Assembly: GCA_049324215.1 (NCBI GenBank)
Contig: JBMOLC010000002.1
Span: forward strand, 1-24,293
Length of the DNA stretch: 24,293 nucleotides
Direction: 5' to 3'
Source of the DNA: JBMOLC01 sp049324215
Lineage (GTDB): Bacteria > Patescibacteriota > Microgenomatia > UBA8517
Each line of letters opens with the position of its first letter. Position 1 is the first letter of the stretch. Made by a program: the position numbers and the translations under genes. Positions 6,312 to 13,952 of this stretch are shown piece by piece. Below the pieces are notes generated by a model. The model did not search any database. It saw nothing but the letters and a program-made list of their open reading frames with translations, and was not told the origin of the DNA.

Positions 6312-9218
6312 GTGGCCAGAGCGATGCCTAACGTCAAGCTCAACAAAGAACAACTTGTGGGAGTAAAGTACGGCAAGGGACCCCTCCTCATCATTGCCGG
6401 AGCTGGGACTGGGAAGACCACGGTTATTACCGAAAGGATAAAATACTTAATTCTCTCGAAACTCGCCAAAACCGACGAAATTTTAGCCCTCACTTTTACC
6501 GAAAAAGCTGCCAAAGAAATGGAGGAAAGGGTGGACGTGGCCCTGCCCTACGGCTACACCCAGATGTGGATTAGCACCTTCCACTCTTTTTGCGACCGAG
6601 TCTTAAGAGCCGAGGCCCTGAATATAGGACTTGACCCCCGCTACCGATTGCTGACCGAGGCAGAGACAATCCAATTTGTTAGAAACAACCTTTTTGCCTT
6701 TGATCTTGATTATTTCAGGCCCTTGGGAAACCCCACCAAGTTTATCGCCGGAATGCTGCAGCATTTCTCCCGTCTTCAAGACGAGGACGTTAGCCCCAGT
6801 GAGTACCTATCTTATGCGAAAAAATTAAAGGGTGTTGAGAGGCAAGAAAAGAAAAAAACTTTGGAGCTAGCTCACGCCTTCAAGACGTATGACGAGTTAA
6901 AAGTAAGGGAGGGAGTCGTGAATTTCGGGGATTTGATTGTTAAAACCCTCGAGCTTTTTCGGCGCAGGCCGAATGTCTTGGGGAAGTATCAAGACCAATT
7001 CAAATATATTTTGGTCGATGAGTTTCAGGACACAAACTATGCCCAAAACGAGCTGGCGATACTTTTGGCCGGCAAGACAAAAAATATTACTGTTTGCGGA
7101 GATGATGATCAGAGCGTCTATCGCTTCAGAGGAGCCGCCGTCTCCAACATCATCCAGTTTAGGAAAAACTTTCCCCGAGCCAAGGTTGTGGTTCTAACCA
7201 AAAACTATCGTTCCACCCAAGAAATTTTAGATCGGGCTTATGACCTTATCCAGCACAACAACCCCGATCGGCTCGAGGCGGTCGAAAAAATCGACAAAAA
7301 GCTTTCTGCCCAAAGAGGCTTGAGGGGAGGGGAAATCGGCTTTATGCATTTAGACCGGGTTGAAAACGAGGCAGAGGCGGTTGCCAGAAAAATAGAAGCA
7401 ATAAAAAAGGAAGAAAAATATGAATGGAAGGAGTTTGCCATCCTGGTTCGGGCCAATAACCACGCCGAACCTTTTGCCCGGGCGCTTTCTCGGAGGGGAA
7501 TTCCATATCAATTTTTGGGTCCGGGGAGACTCTTTAAGCAGCCCGAGGTCATCGATTTAATTTCGTATCTTAAGGTCATTTATAATCTCGAGGATTCGGT
7601 GGCTCTTTACCGCTTACTTGCGATTGAATATTTGGATATTCCAGCCAGAGATTTGGTAACAATCGGAAACTACGCCAAGCGTTTTAACTTGACACTTTTC
7701 GAAGCTTGCGAAAAAATCGATGACATCTTTGTTAGACCAGAAACCAAAGCGAAGGTCAAAAAGATTTTGGAAATTGTAGGGAGACATTTAAAACTTGTCA
7801 GGCGCGAAACGGCCGGCCAACTTCTCTACTATTTTTTGCAGGATACGGGGCTCTTGCAAAAACTTCTTTCCCCCGAATCTCCCGAAGCCGAGAAGAAAGC
7901 AGGAAATATTTCCAAGTTTTTCGACAAACTGAAAACCTACGAGGTCGACCACGAAGATGCCACGGTCCCGGCGGTTGTTGATTGGTTGGAACTCTCAAGC
8001 GAGTTGGGCGAGTCGCCACGCGCTGCCGATGTCGACTGGACAGAGGTCAACGCGGTCAATATCTTAACAGCCCATTCAGCCAAAGGACTAGAATTTCCAA
8101 TTGTCTTTTTAGTCAATCTGGTCGCCCAGCGATTTCCAACTATCGAAAGACGCGAGCAAATTCCCATCCCCGAGACTCTCATCAAAGAAGTCTTGCCGAT
8201 TGGGGATTATCACCTGGAAGAAGAACGAAGGCTTTTTTATGTCGGCATGACCCGAGCCATGGACTTACTCTACTTGACCGCTGCCGACTATTATGGGGAA
8301 GGAAAAAGAGAAAAAAGACTTTCGCCATTTATCTTTGAGGCTCTGGGTGATGCCGCCGTAGCCAGCGAACTCGCGGAAGTCGCCCATAAACAGTTGACCT
8401 TTTTGGATTACTCCGCCCCGAAGCCATCAACTATTAACCATCAACCATTAGCCATCCATATTGATTATCTTTCCTTTTCCCAAATTGAGACGTTTAAAAC
8501 CTGCCCCCTTCATTACAAACTCAAGTACATACTCAAGGTTCCCACCCCTCCTAGCGCCGCCCAAAGTTTTGGGAGTAGCCTCCATGCGACCTTGCGGGAT
8601 TTCTACCTTGAGGTCAAAAGAGGGAAAAAGCCCACGGAGGGTCTTTTAAATGAACTTCTGGAAAGAAACTGGGTCAGGGAAGGCTTTTCCACTAAAACCC
8701 ACGAGAAGAAGTTTTTCGAAAAAGGCAAACTCTATCTATCGGGATTTCTAGAGGAGGGATTTGACAGCAAAAATCTCCCGGTTGTTATGGAAGAGCCCTT
8801 CACCATTCCCTTAAGCGACAAAAAAAGAAGAGGGTTAAGGATAGGCGGGAAGATAGACAGGGTCGACGTTTTTCCCGACGGCAGTATCGAGATAATCGAC
8901 TATAAAACCGGAGCCACAATTCCTACCCAGAAAGAAGTGGATGAAAACTTGCAGCTTTCCTTCTACGCTCTTGCTGCAACCAGTATCCCGAGTGCGCCCT
9001 TTGGCAAAAAACCCGAACAAATAAAACTCTCTCTTTATTTTCTTGACCAACAGGAAAAAGTCTCAACGACACGAAGCTCAGAAGAATTAAAGAAAGCAAT
9101 CGAAGAGATTTTTGCAATCAAGGGAGAAATCGAAAAGAGCGACTTCAAATGCTCGGGACACATGTTTTGTCAGGGGACTTGCGAATACTCACTTCTTTGC
9201 CGAGCCTCGGAGTCATAA
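6312..9218 (+). CDS. UvrD/PcrA-type helicase fused to a PD-(D/E)XK (RecB/Cas4-like) nuclease
   Basis: A 968-residue SF1A helicase with a C-terminal nuclease, probably for processing DNA ends or recombinational repair. The helicase half shows the Q motif (Q14), Walker A (AGAGTGKTT, K35), motif II as VDEFQD (D236, E237), motif III GDDDQSVYRFRGA, motif IV KNYRST, motif V LTAHSAKGLEFPIVFLV and motif VI EERRLFYVGMTRA. A short linker (about 695-715) leads to the nuclease, which shows D849 (GGKIDRVD) and D863-Y-K865 (IIDYKTG), then QLSFYALA. C731 (FKTCPLHYK) plus C953, C957 and C963 (C-x3-C-x5-C) resemble the 4Fe-4S ligands of AddB/Cas4 nucleases; C947 is an extra Cys. The GTG start fits the promoter; an ATG at 6324 is an alternative. 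The stop overlaps the convergent FemAB gene by 6 bases. No AddA/AddB or Cas partner is nearby. Confidence 0.92.
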   Translation: MARAMPNVKLNKEQLVGVKYGKGPLLIIAGAGTGKTTVITERIKYLILSKLAKTDEILALTFTEKAAKEMEERVDVALPYGYTQMWISTFHSFCDRVLRAEALNIGLDPRYRLLTEAETIQFVRNNLFAFDLDYFRPLGNPTKFIAGMLQHFSRLQDEDVSPSEYLSYAKKLKGVERQEKKKTLELAHAFKTYDELKVREGVVNFGDLIVKTLELFRRRPNVLGKYQDQFKYILVDEFQDTNYAQNELAILLAGKTKNITVCGDDDQSVYRFRGAAVSNIIQFRKNFPRAKVVVLTKNYRSTQEILDRAYDLIQHNNPDRLEAVEKIDKKLSAQRGLRGGEIGFMHLDRVENEAEAVARKIEAIKKEEKYEWKEFAILVRANNHAEPFARALSRRGIPYQFLGPGRLFKQPEVIDLISYLKVIYNLEDSVALYRLLAIEYLDIPARDLVTIGNYAKRFNLTLFEACEKIDDIFVRPETKAKVKKILEIVGRHLKLVRRETAGQLLYYFLQDTGLLQKLLSPESPEAEKKAGNISKFFDKLKTYEVDHEDATVPAVVDWLELSSELGESPRAADVDWTEVNAVNILTAHSAKGLEFPIVFLVNLVAQRFPTIERREQIPIPETLIKEVLPIGDYHLEEERRLFYVGMTRAMDLLYLTAADYYGEGKREKRLSPFIFEALGDAAVASELAEVAHKQLTFLDYSAPKPSTINHQPLAIHIDYLSFSQIETFKTCPLHYKLKYILKVPTPPSAAQSFGSSLHATLRDFYLEVKRGKKPTEGLLNELLERNWVREGFSTKTHEKKFFEKGKLYLSGFLEEGFDSKNLPVVMEEPFTIPLSDKKRRGLRIGGKIDRVDVFPDGSIEIIDYKTGATIPTQKEVDENLQLSFYALAATSIPSAPFGKKPEQIKLSLYFLDQQEKVSTTRSSEELKKAIEEIFAIKGEIEKSDFKCSGHMFCQGTCEYSLLCRASES
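8425..8452 (+). repeat. Two 14-base tandem repeats in the helicase-nuclease linker
   Basis: CATCAACTATTAAC followed directly by CATCAACCATTAGC (12 of 14 identical), then a partial CATCC. They encode part of the linker STINHQPLAIH. The AT-rich, spacer-like sequence differs from the surrounding coding DNA. Confidence 0.6.
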
Positions 9219-10022
9219 AGGTATCCGGTTTTTTATAAACGCCCCCGGATATTCGACTTCATAACCGCCGAAGCTTTTCTTGAAATGGCTGAAACCCAAC
9301 CAAGACTTATTGGGGAAACGTTCATCATAAATTCCTTCAAAATCAAAAATTCGGGCTCCGTTTTTCTTGGCCCACAAAATTCCTTCCCAAACAATTTTGT
9401 ACTGCTGCTGTTTTTTTCTTCCCTCACGGTTGCTAAATGCTTGCCAATAGTAGGCGATTCCATCGCCAGATAAAAATATGGCCCCAGCCGATTCGTCCTT
9501 GGTCATTAAAAAAATTGAGTTCTTCTTAAAGGATTTCTTGAGCCAAATCAAATGCCCCAAGGGGGGCACATATCTTTTTAATCCGACTGATTTTTTCCAA
9601 GCACTCCGGAATTTTTCTAAGCTATCATTGTAATCTCTTACCCCCAAATTCTTTGTCTTTTTTAGCGCTGATTTTGCGTCTTTGGCAAAATCCTTAAAGA
9701 TTTTTTCTTTTGTCTCACTTAAGTCGATTTGGAGGGTTTTGGTTGACAGATACGGTGATTTAGAGAGACGGAATCCGAGCGAGGTTAGATATTCTGCAGC
9801 AAAGGCCGACTGCGGCTCGATGATTATTTGGAATGCCCGATATTTTTTGGTTAGTTCCCGGATTTTATTTATTTTTAGCTCTTCCGGCCTTTGGATTTTA
9901 ATGATCGAGCCGAGAAGGGGAAATTTCTTGATAAAATAATTTATCTCAGCCGACCTTTCTACTCTCCAGCCGATTTGCGATAAATAGTTGGCGTATTGGA
10001 CGCTCTGGCGGATATCAACCAT
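9213..10022 (-). CDS. FemAB/GNAT-fold family protein, second of a pair
   Basis: A 269-residue protein of the FemAB-like acyltransferase group. Members add amino acids from aminoacyl-tRNA to the peptidoglycan cross-bridge, or do related transfers. The call rests on the central TLQIDLSETKEKIFKDFAKD and AKSALKKTKNLGV, a typical FemX-like start of the second acyltransferase-fold domain, and on AGAIFLSGDGIAYYWQAFSN and the late WAKKNGARIFDFEGIYDE followed by FKKSFGG. It is more divergent than its upstream neighbour and slightly short. I start it at the ATG at 10022, which shares one base with the TGA of the upstream gene (TGATG); an overlapping TTG at 10025 is less likely. Its 3' end overlaps the convergent helicase-nuclease stop. 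Substrate and acceptor are unknown. Confidence 0.8.
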   Translation of the reverse strand: MVDIRQSVQYANYLSQIGWRVERSAEINYFIKKFPLLGSIIKIQRPEELKINKIRELTKKYRAFQIIIEPQSAFAAEYLTSLGFRLSKSPYLSTKTLQIDLSETKEKIFKDFAKDAKSALKKTKNLGVRDYNDSLEKFRSAWKKSVGLKRYVPPLGHLIWLKKSFKKNSIFLMTKDESAGAIFLSGDGIAYYWQAFSNREGRKKQQQYKIVWEGILWAKKNGARIFDFEGIYDERFPNKSWLGFSHFKKSFGGYEVEYPGAFIKNRIPL

Positions 10023-10978
10023 CAAAAGGTAGGTTTAACAAGTTTGCTTTTCGCCCGCAATAAACCCCACCTTAGGCTTTCGGAAAATCGATAGAGCCAA
10101 TAAAGGGGGCTCGTGACTAAATCCCAAGTTCCCAAAAACTCGACGACTTGTGGGTTATAGCCTTCTTTAAAACGGGTGAATCCCTTTCCTTCTTCCCTTC
10201 CCCAAAGGTCGAAAGTTTTTAGCCCCAGCTTTTTGCCAAAGCGTATCGCCTCCCACATGACGAGGTTATTGGCCATGACATTTTTGTATTTGTCGCTCGA
10301 TGCTCCGTAAGGATAATAGAGAAAATCGTGCCAGACAAAGAGAATCCAGCAGGTTACAATTTCTCCCCGGTAGCGGGCAGTTAAAAGGCGAGCGATGCCA
10401 GCCTGACTTAAGGCCTCCCACATCAGCCGGTGATATCGCTCGGTATGGGCATAGAAGCCCTGGCGGGTAACCGTCTCGCGGGTTAACGCGATGTATTTTT
10501 CAAAGGCTTCTTGAGAGTTGTCTTCGCTGACTGCGACACCGTCTTTTTGAGCAACCCTAATGTTGTAACGGGTCTTGGGGTGAAAGGAAGCCAAGAGTTC
10601 TTCTTCGGAGCGGGTTAAGTCAATCCAGAAGGTGGTTGGGGTAAAGAGAGTTTTTCCTTTCTGGGCCCCGTTTTTCGTTAGGAGCTTGATTAGTTTTTCG
10701 TCCTTGGTCACATTTGGCTCCAACTTGATAAAAATGAGGTTTTCTTTTTTGGCCAAGCCCTTAAGCTGATTAAGCATCTCTTGGGTTGGGGCCGGGCCTT
10801 TGATAAACATCCCCACAGCAAAAGGAGTAAAAGGGATTTTGTGCAAAGTCAGTTGCCCGAAAGGGAGCCTGACAACTTCGTTCCCCCACCTTTTTCTAAA
10901 CTCTCCCCATTCCCAAGATTGAAGTGGGTGGGTAGCTATTTTGTTGAAGGTTTCTTTGTCTAACTCCATTATACCCAT
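10022..10978 (-). CDS. FemAB-family peptidoglycan bridge-forming aminoacyltransferase, first of a pair
   Basis: A 318-residue protein that looks like a canonical FemAB/lipid II aminoacyltransferase. Family features in order: SWEWGEFRKRWGNEVVRL near the N-terminus (residues 21-38), the central TTFWIDLTRSEEELLASFHP, KTRYNIRVAQKDGV, then YYPYGASSDKYKNVMANNLV and the late TFDLWGREEG with GFTRFKEGYNPQVVEFLG. Such enzymes use aminoacyl-tRNA to extend the stem-peptide bridge on the cytoplasmic face of the membrane. The ATG at 10978 is well supported by an AGGAGG Shine-Dalgarno 7 bases upstream. Part of that site lies in the arm of a perfect hairpin placed directly after the stop of the upstream helicase gene, so translation of the two may be coupled. 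Confidence 0.92.
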   Translation of the reverse strand: MGIMELDKETFNKIATHPLQSWEWGEFRKRWGNEVVRLPFGQLTLHKIPFTPFAVGMFIKGPAPTQEMLNQLKGLAKKENLIFIKLEPNVTKDEKLIKLLTKNGAQKGKTLFTPTTFWIDLTRSEEELLASFHPKTRYNIRVAQKDGVAVSEDNSQEAFEKYIALTRETVTRQGFYAHTERYHRLMWEALSQAGIARLLTARYRGEIVTCWILFVWHDFLYYPYGASSDKYKNVMANNLVMWEAIRFGKKLGLKTFDLWGREEGKGFTRFKEGYNPQVVEFLGTWDLVTSPLYWLYRFSESLRWGLLRAKSKLVKPTF

Positions 10979-10987
10979 TATAAGGCC

Positions 10988-11007
10988 TCCTATTCGATGG
11001 AATAGGA
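10988..11007 (-). promoter_or_regulatory. Hairpin masking the Shine-Dalgarno of the first FemAB gene
   Basis: On the minus strand TCCTATTC-CATC-GAATAGGA forms a perfect 8-bp stem with a 4-base loop, starting at the first base after the uvrD stop. The AGGAGG at 10991..10986 overlaps the 3' arm by 4 bases. No T-run follows, so this is not an intrinsic terminator. Confidence 0.6.
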
Positions 11008-13920
11008 CTATTGTAGGCCTTTTAGATCTAATAATTTTTCCGGAATGTCGCTTATAAAGCGAGATGGGGGATTTGATATTTTTTCTCCAAAATAGAGTCG
11101 ACGAGTGGCATACGAAAGATAGAGAAGTTCTTTGGCTCTGGTCATGCCCACATAGGCCAGACGCCTCTCTTCTTCCAGTTCGTTTGCCTCAAGTAAGGAC
11201 CTTGAGTGTGGAAAAAGTCCTTCTTCCATTCCGACGATAAAAACAACCGGAAATTCTAGGCCCTTGGCGGCATGGAGGGTCATCAGGGTGACTGCGTCTT
11301 TTTTGTTGTAGTTTCCTTTAACCTTTCCGGCCTCGTCTTGCTCGGCTTCAACCAAAGAGACATTTTCCAAAAAATTGTGGATATTTGGAAACTCGGTTGC
11401 TACCGAGCGCAGTTCTTTGATGTTTTCGAGTCTCGCCAAGTTTTCCTCCGTTTCCTTTTCATACAAAGACAAATAGTCCGTTTTTTCTAAGGTGGAGTCT
11501 AAAAGGTCGAGGGTCGTTAGGGTATCGACAGGACCAACCTCTTTTTTGAACCCTAAGAATTTTGCGTAGCGTCTTTTGCCGCGCTTCTGGACTCTTTTAG
11601 TCGAAACGCTGTCGCGGTTATTTACCAGAAGCCTTAAGAAAGAAAGAACGTCTTTGATTTCGCGCCGGTCGTAGAACCTTATCCCACCGGCGAGGATATA
11701 GGGGACTCCGTTATGGAGAAGCGCTTCTTCTAAGACTCTACTTTGGGCATTTGTTCGATAAAGAACCGCAATATCCCGGTAAGAATATCCAGAAGTTATT
11801 AAAGACATTGTTTCGCTAATCACAAATGAGGCCTCGTCGAGTCCGTTTCTGGCGGTATAGAGTTTTATCCGTTCTCCCATCGGATTTAGGGTCCAAAGTC
11901 GTAAGATCGGATGGGAAGTATTTTTGGCGATAACCGAGTTGGCTGCAGTTAGAATGTTTTGGGTGGAGCGATAGTTTTGTTCAAGATTGATTATCTTTAT
12001 CTCGGCAAAGTCGCGAATTAGATTATTGATATTGCGAAAGTCTGCTCCCCGCCAGCCGTAAATTGAATTATGAACCACAACACTATTGGCGATATAATTA
12101 TGCGCGTTTTCCACCTCTAAATCGTAAACAGTTCCTTCATAATTTTCATAACTAACCTCTTTAATTTCTTCTTCCTCTATTTTTCCATCTTTGTTGACGG
12201 GAATTATCATTCCAGGATGAATGTGGCTTGCGGGATGGAAATAAAACTTGGGCGTATCTTCTAGGAGGAAAGCTTCGTAAGAAATTTCTATGTTGCCAGC
12301 CTTTCGACTTAATTTGTGAGCAATCTTTTCTGCTTCTCGGTAAGATATCCGAGCAATTTCCGTTCGCCAAGTATTCCTTCTTCCTGGTCTGGTATAAAAA
12401 CCAGCATTCTTGACTATACCTTCGAGGTTTTTGTCCGTTGTGTTCAGGCTGACTCGGTGCATACACCAAGGGCTCGATTTGGTTATCCGCGGATCTTCGA
12501 AAAATTTCAAATGAATTATTTGGCGGTCGGGATTCTTCTTTCCGGATATTCCTTTTGGTCGGTGGTGAGGAAATCTGGGATCTATGTTCAAATCTCGCAT
12601 AAGTTTTTTAACACGCCCGTTTGTATCTATCTCAGAAAACAACCTATCGATTTGCTCCTGAGTCATTTTCATTGCCCGACCCCCAGTATCGAATACCAGA
12701 GTTGGGACACCATATTTAAAAGCTAGATAATACTCCCAATAATTCGCTTCGGACCTTTCCTTGCAAGCCTTAAGAATCCACATTTTATCTGCAGACTCTT
12801 GGTTGCCGCGGGTAGAAACTCCTATACTTGGTTTCACCCCTCGACGTTTATCTCCCATACGCATCCCTTTTGCGGTTCCTATCCGGTAGCCCAAATCTTT
12901 ACGGTACATTAAATAGACATGATAAAGATTTTCTTTTGGTGCAAGTTTTGCGAACAAGATGTGGTTTGGTGTGGCCTTTAGAATCAACCCCTTTTTAGTT
13001 CTTATTACTATCATTTTTCCCCGATGGCTCCTTGAGAAGACTTTTTTAACAACGAAGTATCCGATTGTTCCTCTTCCGGATGCAGCCACGACTGTTTCCC
13101 TCGGTTTGATTTCTTCGATTTTTTTTGTGCCAAGCGCCGTTTTTATAAGTGTTCCGGGGGGCAAACATTGCGAAGCGTCCCCGACGGCAGTAATATTTTT
13201 GCCCTTTTGCGCCAGCAGTCTGACGAGTTCGTATTGAATTTTATTGGTGTCTTGCCACTCGTCGACAAAGATGTGGGTCAGTCGCCTCTGCCACTTTTTC
13301 CGAATCTGGGGATTGTCTTTGAGGAGGATGACGGCTTTAACCAAAAGGTCGTCAAAGTCCAAGGCTCCAATTTCTTTGAGGTGTTTTTCATAAAGAACAT
13401 AGACCTTAAAGACAATCTGGCCCCATTCTCCCTCCCCTAACTCGGCATATTGATTGGGTGTTAGCATTTGGTTTTTTGCTTCTGAAATGTCATGCAGAAT
13501 TGCAGCGGGACTAAAGGAGTCGGGCGAGAGGTTTAGTTCAGCGAGGATTTGTTTGACGAGGTCTTTTTGGTCTTGCTCGTCGTAAATCAAAAAGCCTGGG
13601 GGAACGCCTATCGCCCGGCCGTCAATCCTGAGGAGTTTTGCACAAAAAGAGTGAAAAGTTCCGGAAAAAGGCGGGACGGAGCCGGTTAGTTTTGCTATCC
13701 TTTCTTTCATCTCCCCCGCGGCTTTATTCGTGAAAGTAAGAAGGAGTGCGTTTTCAGGTCTCAATCCTTTTATGGCAATGGAGTAAGCAACCCTGTGGGT
13801 TAGGACCTTGGTCTTTCCGCTGCCGGCGCCGGCCAAGACTAAAAGGGGGCCACCCTCGTAAGTCACAGCCTTTTTTTGCTGCTCGTTTAATCCGACTAAA
13901 AGCTTGTGAGTTTTAAGCAC
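11008..13920 (-). CDS. UvrD/PcrA-type DNA helicase containing an intein
   Basis: A 970-residue precursor that should splice to a 603-residue SF1A helicase. N-extein (1-251): Walker A AGAGSGKT (K36), TFHSFC, motif II VDEWQD (D220, E221), ending within motif III at VGDASQ. The intein occupies 252-618. The C-extein (619-970) resumes with SIYGWRGAD and shows QNYRST, LYRTNAQSRVLEEAL, LMTLHAAKGLEFPVVFIVG and EERRLAYVGMTRAKELLYLS. The mature protein is short for PcrA/UvrD (usually over 700 residues). The 2B subdomain looks reduced around VNNRDSVSTKRVQKRGKRR, and the C-terminal tail is missing. The GTG at 13920 lies about 9 bases after a TATTCT -10-like box, so it may be nearly leaderless. The role is probably nucleotide-excision or replication-associated repair. 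Confidence 0.92.
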   Translation of the reverse strand: MLKTHKLLVGLNEQQKKAVTYEGGPLLVLAGAGSGKTKVLTHRVAYSIAIKGLRPENALLLTFTNKAAGEMKERIAKLTGSVPPFSGTFHSFCAKLLRIDGRAIGVPPGFLIYDEQDQKDLVKQILAELNLSPDSFSPAAILHDISEAKNQMLTPNQYAELGEGEWGQIVFKVYVLYEKHLKEIGALDFDDLLVKAVILLKDNPQIRKKWQRRLTHIFVDEWQDTNKIQYELVRLLAQKGKNITAVGDASQCLPPGTLIKTALGTKKIEEIKPRETVVAASGRGTIGYFVVKKVFSRSHRGKMIVIRTKKGLILKATPNHILFAKLAPKENLYHVYLMYRKDLGYRIGTAKGMRMGDKRRGVKPSIGVSTRGNQESADKMWILKACKERSEANYWEYYLAFKYGVPTLVFDTGGRAMKMTQEQIDRLFSEIDTNGRVKKLMRDLNIDPRFPHHRPKGISGKKNPDRQIIHLKFFEDPRITKSSPWCMHRVSLNTTDKNLEGIVKNAGFYTRPGRRNTWRTEIARISYREAEKIAHKLSRKAGNIEISYEAFLLEDTPKFYFHPASHIHPGMIIPVNKDGKIEEEEIKEVSYENYEGTVYDLEVENAHNYIANSVVVHNSIYGWRGADFRNINNLIRDFAEIKIINLEQNYRSTQNILTAANSVIAKNTSHPILRLWTLNPMGERIKLYTARNGLDEASFVISETMSLITSGYSYRDIAVLYRTNAQSRVLEEALLHNGVPYILAGGIRFYDRREIKDVLSFLRLLVNNRDSVSTKRVQKRGKRRYAKFLGFKKEVGPVDTLTTLDLLDSTLEKTDYLSLYEKETEENLARLENIKELRSVATEFPNIHNFLENVSLVEAEQDEAGKVKGNYNKKDAVTLMTLHAAKGLEFPVVFIVGMEEGLFPHSRSLLEANELEEERRLAYVGMTRAKELLYLSYATRRLYFGEKISNPPSRFISDIPEKLLDLKGLQ
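12067..13167 (-). mobile_element. Intein inserted in helicase motif III (367 residues)
   Basis: A protein-splicing element within the helicase. It starts at Cys252 (CLPPGTLIKT, block A) after Gln251 and ends VVVHN (H617, N618), followed by Ser619, the nucleophile for C-terminal splicing. Block B is T317-P-N-H320, and the C-terminal Hint part reads VYDLEVENAHNYIANS. All residues for class 1 splicing are therefore present. It splits GDASQ|SIYGWRGA, the ATP-sensing motif III, so the helicase should be inactive until spliced. No LAGLIDADG motif is seen in the roughly 270-residue insert. Residues 333-405 carry VYLMYRKDLGYRIG and later E396, reminiscent of a GIY-YIG fold, which is uncertain. Codon use looks like the host gene. 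Confidence 0.93.
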
Positions 13921-13928
13921 AGATTTAG

Positions 13929-13934
13929 TAGAAT
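13929..13934 (+). promoter_or_regulatory. Possible -10 box for the LCP gene
   Basis: TAGAAT, which would start transcription near 13941 and give a 12-base leader without a Shine-Dalgarno. The same 32-base spacer carries, on the other strand, the TATTCT box for the intein-containing helicase gene, so the two promoters overlap. Confidence 0.35.
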
Positions 13935-13952
13935 AGACATACTGAATATACC

